A stretch of DNA of 64,000 bases from Byssothecium circinans (lineage: Eukaryota; Ascomycota; Dothideomycetes; Pleosporales; Massarinaceae), in NCBI GenBank assembly GCA_010015675.1, contig ML977015.1, forward strand, positions 145,450 through 209,449, in the 5' to 3' direction. The first letter of the stretch is position 1. Each line of letters opens with the position of its first letter. Positions 22,241 through 33,642 of this stretch are shown here, piece by piece. A model generated the notes under the pieces. It worked only from the letters and a program-made list of their open reading frames with translations. It was not told where the DNA came from and made no database searches. A program made the position numbers and the translations under genes.

Positions 22241-23499
22241 TACTATACATAGTTATATACTAAATTACTATAGTATTTTTAGAGAGGTAAAAATAAGCTA
22301 ATATTAAGTAGCTATAGTAGGTAGGTTATATAAGGTAGAAATATAAGAATAATAATATAATTAAAGAGTATATAGTAAAAAAACTTTATAGTAATATAAA
22401 AGCTATAGTTATTAAGTATAAGAAGCTAGTGCCTTTAGAGATTAGTAAGACGTATCTTTTTATTAAATATTTTAAGCTAAGTAAGGCCTAAACTATTATT
22501 AGTCTACTCCTTTACTAAAGTAGCATATAACTAGCTATAGTAGCTACCCTTAATATTAACCTAGCTATTTTAGTAGTAGGTAGCTTTAAATATTATAAAA
22601 AAATTAATAGTATTACTTATAGCATTTATAGCTTTAATAGCTATTACTAGCTTATACGTACCTAGCTGCTATATAAAGGCGCTTCTCTTATTTTTATATA
22701 AGTATACTCCTAAGATAATAACTTAAGAAGTATATACTTACCTAAGAAGTACGCCCTTTTTATCTATATTTTATATATATAGTAGCTTAATATTATATCT
22801 ATACTTTATAAGCTATAGTAGCTTTATAAAATTATTAATAGTAGTAGGATTATAGTTATATATATAGTTTTAATTAAGAGTAGCTATAAAGAGTAATATA
22901 AAGCCTTACTATAAAATATACTAAGTATACTAATTTTTACTTAATTACTAGCTATATATAGCTTCTATAAATTCCTTAAAATAGATAACTCTTATAGGAA
23001 AGCCCTAAGCATATACCTTTATAATTTATAATAGTAAGGTGTGCTTTTATATAAGTATAAAGGCATAGTTACTAAAGGTAGTATTATTAGTAGATAGCTA
23101 ACTAAGCTATTAATAGTAGGTAGTTATATATACTATGCTAAGTACTAAGTAAGCTACGCGAAGGCTTTTATAATAGCCTAAACTATACTTAAGTATAGCG
23201 CGTTAAGTAGTAATTTTAGTAGTTATCTCTACTTAGTTAAAAAGTAAAAGGCTAAGTAGTAGTATAGTATTTAAAATAGAGTTATTATTTAGTAGTAAAA
23301 AATATAACTATAGTTACTACTAGGTAGCTATTATAGGCCTAAAATAATAATAAATATTACTACAAATAATTAGTATAAAGTAGTAGGATAATAAACCTAA
23401 TAATTCTATATAATTCTACCTATTTACATTTTTATATATATATTGTGGTGGCTGGCAATGTATAGTGGGAAATTAGGTGGTTAGGGAGGTTAGTTTTCT

Positions 23500-23540
23500 A
23501 TCTCGTTTAGTGGTGAATCTCGGTCGCCGGTGATTTACTC
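23500..23540 (-). repeat. Right terminal inverted repeat of element D
   Basis: Inverted copy of the left end. Read on the minus strand it again has two 17-bp units, TCACCGGCGACCGAGAT and TCACCACTAAACGAGAT; the second shows RIP-like C-to-T and G-to-A changes. Confidence 0.85.
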
Positions 23541-25345
23541 TAACTACCTAACCCACGCTCACTAGCTGCAGAATCTCACAACTCACGATACCCGCCCCAT
23601 GACGAGATCTCGAAGCTGTCAAAAGAAGGGCCGAATGCTAACGGGATGGAATGTCAAATTGCTAGCGTCGAGCTTCCGAGAGTTTCGACATAACTCTATT
23701 TCGACGTCGAAAATATACCGATTCGCGCGGGCACTCACCATGCGACGATGACCCGACACCATGGTTGAGCTGCTGCCATTGACGAATGTGCAGAACCCAC
23801 GCGATAAGCACGAGGTGAACGGCGTCCGGGGGTTTGGTGTCAGACCACCGATCTGGTAGAGGCTGCGAGCCCAACACCACTTCGAAGCCACAATTACACG
23901 GCTCGAGGTACTCATAAGGAGGTATGGCGATAGAGGATCTAATGAGTGCAGGACATACGCCTTTGAGCCAAACGCATACCAACGTGGATGTTGGGAGCGC
24001 GCCTGTGGATTCGCAACCACGAAACGCACGACAAGACCTCAACACGGGATAGACCAACCCTCACATCCCCCACACTCACTCCGAACAGAATAATCATGCA
24101 GGCACCCTGTTCTCAATACATGGGTTTACATACAAACCATGGCCCCGACACCCCATACCAAGAGCACCCAGAGCAACACTTACACCAAAGCAATCACTAA
24201 TACGACACGACCCAGCGCAATGGAATTGAGCGAAGCAGCCGCGGCTGCTAGACGACGACTCGTATCGTACGCTGGACCGACATTCCACCCTGCCCTGCCC
24301 GGTACCAGACAAGGTCCGGTCCGAAAGCTCTCTGATGCAGAACATACGGGTGACTGCATGTTGCATGGATCGTTTCCCCGGGGAATTGGAATCCGGGGTC
24401 TGTCTGCCACGTGGTATTGACGGCTGCCGGCATACAAGGAGTCATTTGCCGTTTCGTTCATTCTTGATCTCGACGGGCTTGGGTTGGGACCTACTGAGAC
24501 TGATGTGGGAAAGTAATGCTATTTCTAGCAATTTTCGAGGAGAGGTCAGTACGTTCCAGTTTGGTCTGTATTGGAAGCAGGGATTGGTCTTGGGGCTCGG
24601 GACGTGGATCTGGGTTGGTCGTTGGATTTGTGTCGGGCGGTTTCGCTATTATAGTAGTTGGTTCAAGGATGGTTCGGGTGCATGTTATGTTTACAGTTGT
24701 CGCCCTTCTTTCTTTATTGAGAGATTTGCAAAACCTGTCTTTCTAGATGACTGAGTAGTGCTGGCATATATCCATATTCCAACATCGTACATGCGTTTCT
24801 GGGTCGAGTTCACCGATCTTGCTCACGGCAGCTCTCGACCGTTTAAATGACAAGAGCATCTTCACTCACGCACTGATACATCTTAAAACGTTCAAAGCAA
24901 GCCCTTTATTCAGTCATATCATCTTAAACTATCGTAACCATCGTATCATATCCACATCCATCCAACAGGGTATTTACCATCCCATCCCGCACAGTTGTCC
25001 ATTACCAGCATGTCCGAACCCGGTCTCCTCCTCCTCTTCGTACAGATAATACAAGTATTACGTACGAGGCTTGCGCCGTCCTGTATAGTGTAGTGTAGCG
25101 TAGTGTAGTGTCCTACTGACAATGTCATGTTGCGATGCCCATGCGCTATGCATAACGACCATAAACGACATAATGAGGGTATAAGAAAGAACGCTTGAAC
25201 GCAACAAAGACAACGCCAAAAGAAAGACCCAGAAAGCAACCCAAAAAGAAAAAGATTATAAAGACAAGACAGTCTTTTAAAAAGCCAGGCTCCCGGCCGA
25301 TACGCGCATATAGAGCACAGCTCAAATTAAGAAAGAAAGATCATC
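23541..25345. other. Intergenic region right of the repeat island
   Basis: 1.8 kb of ordinary composition between element D and the stop of the large methyltransferase gene. Open frames up to 136 codons overlap each other on both strands without family resemblance. A short TGTAG repeat is at about 25088-25110. I see no gene. Confidence 0.4.
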
Positions 25346-28300
25346 TCAAACACTCACGGTGCGTCGCACGCCGACATCAGGCTTCTGCGCATAGCCGATG
25401 AGCAGCTTGAAACTCGTGCCTCGCTTCTCGCACTCTTTGATGAGCGCTTCATCGCGCCATATGCTGGTTTCGAGGAGGTGGCCCGAGTTCGCGGCATCGG
25501 GCTCGCCGGCCTCGGGGAGCACGAGTGATTCGTAGCAGCGGGAGTACCACCAGCGACCGACGCGAGCGACCATGTCGGCGATGCCGTTGTCGGTGGACTC
25601 GGATGATGTTTGCCTGTTGAGGAGCTCGGAAAATGAGACTTCTGGCTTTGGCTGTTTGGCGGGCGGGGAGGCGGCGCTGGTTGTTTTGCTCACGGAGCTG
25701 GCGGAGCTTCCTTTCCGCTTCCTGCTATCGGGTGTGCCAGTTTCCTCGGGACCGGGGAGATGTCCGGCGACTGGTACGCCGACAAAACATCGGTTGAATT
25801 CTGTGAAGCCTTTTCGACCCAAGATACCCATGAACTCGTCACTGATGTTGCGGAGGGAGATGTTTTCGTCGGCGACTTGCATTTTGACTTTCAATCCACG
25901 CACAGCGCGACGAGCGCGGTTTCCCATGTTGACCAGATCGAGATCCAAAACGCTTAATTCTAAGTGGCCCCCAGGGCGAAGGACACGCTTGCATTCGGAA
26001 AGGACGAAGCGGTGGACGGACGAAGGGAGGGCAGAGGGGAATCGAAGCACAACGCATGCGAAGAATCCCTTGGGAAACGGGAATGCTGTGCTCAGCGAAG
26101 GATGGCTGATGTGACGGTGGTTGGTGAGAGTAGACCAAGGTTCAGGCGCAGTACTATTACTCTGAGCTAGGGGAGAAGCTTCAGGGCCTAGGTTATAGAT
26201 GGTAGCCTCGGGATATGTCAGTGCACAATAGTATGACCAGTCCTTGCCGAGGCCATCGACGACTAGCACGCGGTCTTCGCTGGGGTTCTTGATCTCGAAA
26301 TGCGCTGGACTGAACAGAACTCGCCCAAAGCTAAGCCATTTGCTTGTCATGAGGGCCCCAAAGCGAAGATTGGCCATGGACACCAAGCCATCTGCTTGTG
26401 CCTCCGCAAATTCCATCAGTCTAGTATCCCGGTACTTGTTCGTGCTAGTACTTTCACGAGACTTATCGGAGCTTGAGGCGAGAGTGGCCTTGGACTGCCG
26501 AGCGCTCAGTGTCAAAGATGCAGGTAGGCTGGAGCGAGTCGAGCTTGGACGGTTTCGCAGTGCTGATTCAGTAGACAGTCGAGTCGATGGAAAGCTGAGA
26601 CGTCCAGTGACTGGATCAATCACGCTGATATTTCTCTCCCCATATCCCTGTAAGAATTCGGACAATGAGGTTGGAGACGTGGGCGATTGAGCGTGGAGGA
26701 CAGAGAGAAGGCGAGATCGGCGCAGATGAACAGAGGGGTTCGCAACGTCCACGGCAGAGCCTGTCGATTGTGAAGATACCCTGGAAGCTTTTATTTTGAG
26801 CGGCAGCGGCTCAAGAGAAGGTCGTTTGCGTGGAGCCTTTTCTTTCGATCCCCCGACGTTGAAGTCGACGGGGGAAAGAACCTCGTCAATCAGGTCATCA
26901 TACTCGTTCCAAACTTCATCTTCACTCTGTGGAGCGCCAGAAACTGGCATCACAGCAGTACCGGCGGTTGGCGGAAAACTCCAGACACCTGAGCTGCTAG
27001 AGTAGGAAACTTCAGAGTCCTTTCGCGGCGGGAATTTGAAGAACTCGCTTTGCCGGTTTGCGTCTTCGGCGCTAGGGCTAATAGTCGCGATAGCATCGGT
27101 ATGTGTCAATGCGTTGAGACCTTGCAAAACTGGAAACGATTCAACAGGTCCAGCGGTAGCGGTGAGAGAGCCAAAGTAATCAAATGAGGTGCGAGGAGGT
27201 ACATTTGGATGCGGCTTGTCGGCGGCGAACGGACGGGAGAACGACCGAGAAGAAGGCTGATGACCTTGGGCGCGTCTTGAGACGACTTGAGGAATGCGCC
27301 CTACCTGAGCTAGGCGACTGAGTTTAGGAGGTGCATGGGAAGGCGGCGGACCTGGTGGCATGGAGAGAGCCTGGGTAGTTGAGACAAAAAATGCAGAGGC
27401 AGGCATGGTCCTTGGAGATATCAGAGACTCTGCGAGTGAGGAAGGCCGAGACGGTGAGGAGCACGGAGAGAGATCAGTCACAGGTGTTACATCGCCTTGT
27501 GAGTGCGCATCCGGTGATTGGTTAGTCTGGCTACGAGACGTATCGATCGTGAGCTTGGGCTGCGATGACGATTGTTCGTAGTCTGTACGGAGAAAGACCT
27601 TTGGGGATGCTGGCCGAGCTGGCGCTGCAAGATGGGAGGGAAGGATCGGCTTCGGCGGTAGAAGCATAGAATGTAGGCGTTCTTTCCGTTCGGGCTCGCC
27701 GGCGAGGGCAGCTTCTGTTGGCAGGGATGCGTCTTCAGGAGAACTGTCTTCTTCTTGCATGAGTTGCTCGATATCCTCAAGGTCGATACCGGATTCCGGC
27801 GCCAAAGCATAGTGTGCAACAAAGCGAGACCCAGGCACACGGGGAGGGGACGCTACAGTAGGCTTAATAGCAGGTGTGGCAACACGAGGTACCGCGTGAG
27901 CTCGCTGGAAAAAGTTCCATTTCCGAGGTTTGGAGATTTCCTTCTCACTCTTTTCCCTTTTGGATGATTTGGGAGGATTCAAGTCCTTTCTATCCGTAGC
28001 ATGGCCATCTACAGAACCTTTTCGAACTTTGCCCAGAGCGGTTCCGTTACGTGGATCCTTGGAGGCCACCTCTGTCGCCTCCGTAGCCTTGGAAATGCGT
28101 GATGTTCGTCTAGATGCGAAAGACGGGATGAAAGACCTCTTCGGCTCGTCTTCACTTTCTGATGGTCGCCGGAGTCCAGGCGGCTGCTTTTTCATCGGTG
28201 ACATCTTGCGGACCGGATCCGACATAGCAGAGGGTAATAGTGTTGGACGAGTACTCTCAAGGTCAGATTGCGAAGCATTGGTTGGGATCTTCTTCAGCGC

Positions 28301-30061
28301 TTTTCCTGACGGGCTGGAGACGTCGAGACTGCTTGTACTTTGCATTGGCTCCGAGCTCCTAGTAAGTTCTGTGCTACTTCCAGTTCCACGAATGACCCTT
28401 GGTGCAAGTCTATCGAGGAAAAAACCGTCCATGTCTGTGCTAGAAGTGCTAGTAACGCTACTTTTACGAGTAGACGGGGTGTAATCGAGGCTTTCGGAGG
28501 TAGTCGCCGCGCTAGCAGATCGTCCGATGCTAGTGGTTACACTTCCAGTACTGCCACTTCGTCCTCGAATTGCATATCGGCCATAACCTTCGTGGCCAGT
28601 ACCAGCGGCAGGTCCTCTCCGGTGCTTCTTCTCGGATTTCGCAGCGGGGGCAGGCGGCTCCGTTTTTGTACGTCGAGTGAAGAAGCCAAATCTAGAAGAT
28701 TTGCTTGGACCTGGTGCTGTAGTAGCTGTAGGCAAAGTCTGTGATCGTTGCTGCTCAAGATCGGGGGTGTTCCCACGAGTGGGAACACGTGATGGGGGCG
28801 CAGATCCTGGCGCAAGATTTGGATTGGGAGATGGGTTCCGCGAGGATGACTTGGAAGGAATGCCAAATCTGGTCTTACTGTTGACTGTGGTACCCGTGAT
28901 AGAACCTGTAGATGGCGTTCGCTTGTGCGATGACAGGAAACTAGTCAGGTTACTTTGGATGACAGGCGATGGACCACGAAGCCCGATCATTTCCAAAGTC
29001 CCGTCCCTACTGGGCCGAGAAGGTCTGCGTGCTGCTGGCAACACTGGTGAATCGGCTAGGTGGGCTAATTCAGGAGGTGCCTGCGCACGAGGCTTCTCCA
29101 ATGGGGTTTGAGATGGTCGACGGACGGTAGTAGCCATTTTTGTCTCCACGACTTGAGCTGCAGTCGGTGCACTTTCGGAATCCGCGTTCTGTCTCACAAC
29201 AGGCGGTTTGCTCTGCAATGGGCTGACTTGTCGCATTCGCATGGATTTAGTTGGAAGTGCAACACCTGGGGAATGCGAGTATGAGGATATTGAGGTCGGT
29301 GTAGAAGATACGCTGAAAGGGCCGGGTGATTCAGAATAGTGGGTAGATGGCGTCGTGGAGAGAGTGTGAAGAGGTGCCGGAGGCAGGGTGTCAATCGGTC
29401 CCATGTTGAAGTTGTAATGAAAATGATTTGAAAATTCACTTTCTGGGTCCGCCCGAGCGAGCATAGTCGATGACGGTGGTAGTGATATTCCCAACACTGT
29501 TTCCGAGAAAGGGTCCTTGAACATGCCTGGGATACCCTTTTCCACGCTCTTCTCTTCCTGGGATGACATCGAATCCTCCCTCACACGAGGTTCCTTTATT
29601 GGACTCTTCACTCCAATACTCGATTGTTTCTTCCTTAGTACATTCGATCGAGGGCTGTCAGTCGTTGACACTGATGATCCGGATACTAGTGAAGGTGTGG
29701 GTGTGATTGTAGTGCGAGGTACTTCGAGCTTGGGTAATCGAGAGGAAGGAATCTGCAGCCTTGGTTTAGGTGCTGAGAAGGCTGGGTTGGAGTGGGTTTT
29801 AGGTACTGTGGGAGTAGCGCTCACTAGCCCGTGGCGCGATCGACCTTCTCGCTGACCGGTAGCCGCTTTTCTGCCATGTACCTCCTCATCTCTAGGTTTT
29901 CTCTTCTGCAATTTCGAATGACCAGAAGCGGGTGACTGTGATGCGGTTGTCGTCGGGGTGATGGATCGTTTTGGTAGTCGAGTCGTAGTTGTGCGATTAG
30001 GGTATGGCGCTTGGTCCTCCACCCTCCTTGGAGGGTCCAATTGTGACTTATACGAAGCCAT
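25346..30061 (-). CDS. Large disordered protein with C-terminal SAM methyltransferase domain (1 exon)
   Basis: Predicted 1571 residues without an intron. The ATG at 30061 (MASYKSQLDPPRR) is chosen because the frame upstream of it has no ATG. Residues 1 to about 1200 are Ser/Pro/Thr/Arg-rich and disordered, with a short conserved-looking patch RRGPAAGTGHEGYGRYAIRG (about 490-510). The C-terminal third has a class I methyltransferase layout: VLVVDGLGKDWSYYCALTYP (motif I region, about 1265), IYNLGPEAS, FFACVVLRFP and ECKRVLRPGGHLELSVLDLD (the RPGG post-motif). The motif I glycines are weakly kept, so catalysis is uncertain. Substrate unknown. No signal peptide or membrane segment was seen. Confidence 0.85.
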   Translation of the reverse strand: MASYKSQLDPPRRVEDQAPYPNRTTTTRLPKRSITPTTTASQSPASGHSKLQKRKPRDEEVHGRKAATGQREGRSRHGLVSATPTVPKTHSNPAFSAPKPRLQIPSSRLPKLEVPRTTITPTPSLVSGSSVSTTDSPRSNVLRKKQSSIGVKSPIKEPRVREDSMSSQEEKSVEKGIPGMFKDPFSETVLGISLPPSSTMLARADPESEFSNHFHYNFNMGPIDTLPPAPLHTLSTTPSTHYSESPGPFSVSSTPTSISSYSHSPGVALPTKSMRMRQVSPLQSKPPVVRQNADSESAPTAAQVVETKMATTVRRPSQTPLEKPRAQAPPELAHLADSPVLPAARRPSRPSRDGTLEMIGLRGPSPVIQSNLTSFLSSHKRTPSTGSITGTTVNSKTRFGIPSKSSSRNPSPNPNLAPGSAPPSRVPTRGNTPDLEQQRSQTLPTATTAPGPSKSSRFGFFTRRTKTEPPAPAAKSEKKHRRGPAAGTGHEGYGRYAIRGRSGSTGSVTTSIGRSASAATTSESLDYTPSTRKSSVTSTSSTDMDGFFLDRLAPRVIRGTGSSTELTRSSEPMQSTSSLDVSSPSGKALKKIPTNASQSDLESTRPTLLPSAMSDPVRKMSPMKKQPPGLRRPSESEDEPKRSFIPSFASRRTSRISKATEATEVASKDPRNGTALGKVRKGSVDGHATDRKDLNPPKSSKREKSEKEISKPRKWNFFQRAHAVPRVATPAIKPTVASPPRVPGSRFVAHYALAPESGIDLEDIEQLMQEEDSSPEDASLPTEAALAGEPERKERLHSMLLPPKPILPSHLAAPARPASPKVFLRTDYEQSSSQPKLTIDTSRSQTNQSPDAHSQGDVTPVTDLSPCSSPSRPSSLAESLISPRTMPASAFFVSTTQALSMPPGPPPSHAPPKLSRLAQVGRIPQVVSRRAQGHQPSSRSFSRPFAADKPHPNVPPRTSFDYFGSLTATAGPVESFPVLQGLNALTHTDAIATISPSAEDANRQSEFFKFPPRKDSEVSYSSSSGVWSFPPTAGTAVMPVSGAPQSEDEVWNEYDDLIDEVLSPVDFNVGGSKEKAPRKRPSLEPLPLKIKASRVSSQSTGSAVDVANPSVHLRRSRLLSVLHAQSPTSPTSLSEFLQGYGERNISVIDPVTGRLSFPSTRLSTESALRNRPSSTRSSLPASLTLSARQSKATLASSSDKSRESTSTNKYRDTRLMEFAEAQADGLVSMANLRFGALMTSKWLSFGRVLFSPAHFEIKNPSEDRVLVVDGLGKDWSYYCALTYPEATIYNLGPEASPLAQSNSTAPEPWSTLTNHRHISHPSLSTAFPFPKGFFACVVLRFPSALPSSVHRFVLSECKRVLRPGGHLELSVLDLDLVNMGNRARRAVRGLKVKMQVADENISLRNISDEFMGILGRKGFTEFNRCFVGVPVAGHLPGPEETGTPDSRKRKGSSASSVSKTTSAASPPAKQPKPEVSFSELLNRQTSSESTDNGIADMVARVGRWWYSRCYESLVLPEAGEPDAANSGHLLETSIWRDEALIKECEKRGTSFKLLIGYAQKPDVGVRRTVSV

Positions 30062-33000
30062 GTTGGGAAAGCGGGTGTGACCCAAGTAGCTCGCGAAACC
30101 ACTGGCCAAGTCGTCTTGTGCTACTTGGAGCTGTGTGCACCACGCTACTCATGAACACATAGGTCGTGATATCGCGTGGAACGTGAGAGTTTGGCGCCAA
30201 AAGAATCCCGAGGATACGGTATGCTGGTAAATGGTGTGTCCAGTGTCGTCGGCAATACTCAGCTCGAGCTGGTTGAGATGGTGGCGCGGGAGCTCCAAAT
30301 TATCGGGCTCTTGGGGGTGGCAAGACCTGCCTTTTGTTTAGGCCTCACCATATAAGAAAGATAGCCAAGTGCTACGTAGTTTTGGGGTTCTCTTGCAGAA
30401 ACGCGGTCAAATCCACCTTTAGTGGCGCAGAGCTGTCGGTAGCTCCGTAGTGGCGGTGGTTGTTCACGGTTATGGCCGAGAGTGGCAGTGCTCGCAGGGA
30501 TGCGGGAGACACCGATACAAGCAAGGATCTGGCGGTCGTCGAGGATATATCCTCGCAAGAATCACAACTCGTCTGTGTCGCTCTTAAGACGGTGGGAGAA
30601 AGAAGAGTCGCAGTGGTGGGGTCTGTCTGTGGGCATCCGCCCTGAAGTAACGGGCTTGTTGAACAGTTCAAGGGACTCCTGTCTTATGGTCAGAAGGGCA
30701 ATAGCCTAGAATATAGGTCCCATTGGATGAGCGTAATCGGCCTCACTAACACTGGCGGCATGGGCGGGGTTTATAAGACTGATGTATAACTATCGCAACC
30801 CAAGACACACCGGAGTCCATCCATGGCGGCGCTGGCCCTTCTGCCAGTGAGAGCTGGCCGACCCGGGCGGCGCTTGCGCTTCGAGAGCCGGCTGGCGAAA
30901 AGAGGCAAGCCAGGTCGACGACAAGTGAGGCGCGTAAAAGGCCTTGGTGTCTGTCGATTCGCAAACAGCCCTTGCAACTAGATCCCGCCAGGCGCTCAGA
31001 CGCAATACTGAAGACGTGACTAGACAAGGGCTGAGCGACCACCATTGGCTGAATGCTACCCGTTTAACCTTTTCCAGACAATCAACAAATGCGCTGCTCC
31101 GGACTCCTGGAGACACTGCACCCAGTACACCCTTCGCATGTGTTGAGAAAGTGCGTGCTCCGCTCGCGGCACAGCTGAGGTAAGATTTTTAAACGAGTAC
31201 TTAGTACGCGATTCGAGCGGGAAACCTTCCTATAAAGCCACTTGGTCGCTGTTCGCTGCAACGCCTGTTTTCTCAGCAGCGACCGCCCAGTGCCCACAAG
31301 AGCCTGTATGCACGTCTCTCAAGGATGGCTTCTGTGGCCTGATGCGCATGATGTTCATCATGGATCGCTGTTCAATCAGGACGCGCAATGTGAGTTGAGG
31401 CGAACGCATCCCATACAGAGGAGTCATACGGTTCCAGTGCGCGTTTTCCGCTACGCATGCCCAATAATGCTTCCAATCTAATTCGGGGCTTTGTTCTGCT
31501 CGTGATCAACTGGAGCTCAAAAGCCTGGAGGATTTGTGGATAACGCTTGATTTTGGCCGTGGGATCGACGGCCGGAAAGGCCGTCGCAGCTGAAAGGCTC
31601 GGTTACTCACCTTTGTTGTGGCTGAGTCTTTGCCACAGCGACAACGCATAAAAAACGCTTGAGACTTCGGTTCTTGCACCGAGAAAAGAAGTCTGAAAAG
31701 GTGAGGATAGTCTGGTACTCTGACACGTCCGGATCGCTGATCCAACATTATCGGCCGGTCCTCAGGGGGTGGAAGCCATTTTCCAAGCCGCTTCCGGCAC
31801 CCAGGTTGCGAAAAGCCACCAGAGTCTTCTGACCCATCTTTTGCGTTGTGATTAGTCCGGTAAGAGTGTGCCCAAAGTAGGCTTACCGCATGGCAAAATA
31901 ATCATGTGATCCTGCTATACCATAAGAGGGATACTGGAATATCCTGAACCACCAATGGCTGTTTAGAATCGCCATACGACGTGATATCTCTCTGCGGCTC
32001 CACGCAGGGGGTGCGTCTCGATTTCTCCACCTTTTGGTGATCACCGAGCACAACCTTCGTTCCTTCGTTCTCCATGTGCGACACTTTTGCGTTGCGGCAC
32101 GGCTCAAGAACGATGACCCACCTGAGCCTTCAACATGGGTTGACGCGCGATTGATGCGATGCGACCGTGATTGAGTGCATGAAACAATGCACAAAAACGC
32201 CCTCAGGTTGGACTGTTCCTTCAACCTATTTGTTTTGCAAAGTGTGTGCATGTTGACGTGCTTGAATCCCAACATATATACCATGGTATGTCGCATGTTG
32301 TGTCGTTTGGCTCGTAAATCATTGTCTATATGCAGACTCCCGCCTTTGAAAAGGCCGAAATTGCAGAGATGATATCAACCCTCGTCGAAAGACTGGCGAT
32401 ACCTTCTCTGATGCGTACTACTCCCCAAACTTCTGGCCTGGTGTTGTATTTGTACCCCTGTGATGCTGAGTCTGAGTCCACAGGCATTGCCCCCGTATGT
32501 CCATGGACCGGAACGCGGAAAGGAAACGGCACGGCGCGGTAGTGCACTTATATGTTGTTGCCAATCAGCTGTAGCAGGTCGAAGGCCTCGCGCGTTTCTC
32601 TTTGTAACCGACGTGCTAAAGCATTAGGTGATGAAGCACTGTTCGCAGGGGCCTTCATATAGTCGTAATCCTGTTGGAAGGCAGGACAACCCCTTCATAG
32701 AACCTTTCCCTGAAGCCGTCATTCTGAAGACTATAATTCGTGCCTTTGAGGTTGCAGTGTACAAATCCGCGGGCCGCATTTGCAAAGTTGGGAAGTTAGT
32801 ATGTGTGAATGCTTTCAACAAGACGACAGCAGTGACAGAGTCTGTCCAAGGCGTACCGTTGTCTTGATTGCCGGAGTCATCCAGGGTTACGAAAGTAATG
32901 AACTGCCTCCATATGATATCTGGACCAATGCAATGGCAGGAGCGAAGCTGGCAGCGTTCTTTGTTATACAAAGCTTGTCTCCGCCGATTGGAAAACTCTA

Positions 33001-33642
33001 GTGGAAGTTGGGAAACTTGTCGAGGTGTATGGCTGGTTCGATAAGACTGGTGTTTGACCTTGAGTTAGGACGAGTTTGGGATAATTCGTGAAGTTGTAGG
33101 ACTCTGTTGACGAAAGATAGTGCGACAGTACGTCTGTTTAAGGTCAGAATGCAGCCGTGGAACTTCAGATGGGTTGTGACAGAGAAAGTGTGCGCGTTTG
33201 TGTTGGAATTGACGGGAACAGTCGAAGAGCTCTACCTACAATCAAGCAGCGAAAACTCACATTTGCACCTGAGGTGAGGGCGAGACAATTCTGGTACAGT
33301 CCAATCAGGCTTGGTGCAATCGGATAGATGTGGGTTTGGTATTCACCTCGAGAATGTTGGACCGTGCGGAGCTTGGACAAAGAAGGGCTAGCGGCTTGGC
33401 CTAGCTCGCCAGGCCTTACTTCACGCCCTCGACCTCCTTCGTAGCGATACATCAACCTCCGCCATCCCCACCGACAGCGGCCCATTTCCAGTGCGCTCTT
33501 TGTCGCGCAACCGTCCTTGAGTCTCACTTTCAAAAGCATAACGTGAGTTTGAGTCCGTCAGCCCAGAGCCACCTCCATCGCCCGTCCAGTTTACGTGTCG
33601 CGCTCCTTTACCGTGATCTTCAAATCAACCATCACATCCACA
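30062..33642. other. Long intergenic region (3.6 kb), nothing supported
   Basis: Between the start of the large methyltransferase gene and Tho1, both reading away from it, so promoters lie at each end. Base composition is ordinary and open frames are short. A perfect 8-bp-stem hairpin (CGACGGCC, loop GGAAA, GGCCGTCG) is at 31566-31586. The last 100 bp may hold a 5'-UTR intron of Tho1 (GTGAGT at 33542). Confidence 0.4.

Larger units (their letters stand above)
19400..23400 (-). pseudogene. Transposase remnants of element D, split by C copy 2
   Basis: The C-terminal region lies at about 19400-20190 and the DNA-binding and upstream region at about 22243-23400, both on the minus strand. Patterns of the DDE_1 family survive (FYKKAYIATFTTKNI; GFPIRVIYFKEFIEAIYS) but stops are frequent. 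The catalytic core was not clearly located. It is non-functional. Confidence 0.6.
14588..23540 (-). mobile_element. Element D: outermost Fot1/pogo-type transposon, RIP-degraded, interrupted by A and C2
   Basis: Terminal inverted repeats of about 41 bp (14588-14628 and 23500-23540, about five mismatches) begin GAGTAAATCACC and are flanked by TA (14586-14587 and 23541-23542), the target duplication of Tc1/mariner-pogo elements. Without the nested elements A and C2, D is about 2.25 kb. Its minus strand still shows transposase remnants. One part (about 20060-20190) reads NKVLFFIFYKKAYIATFTTK, then a KNI..AWKVLGL..VSF pattern typical of the end of DDE_1 transposases. Another (about 22850-23100) matches the WI...GFP.R and L.KNW..RFL..GF pattern of the CENP-B-like DNA-binding region. 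Many TAG/TAA stops replace Gln/Trp codons, as RIP would cause. Fot1/pogo class is secure; family name unknown. Confidence 0.85.

Noticed and set aside
23619..24029. 136-codon minus-strand frame right of the island
   Set aside because: An overlapping frame on the same strand is almost as long, neither resembles a known protein, and there are no supporting splice or promoter signals.
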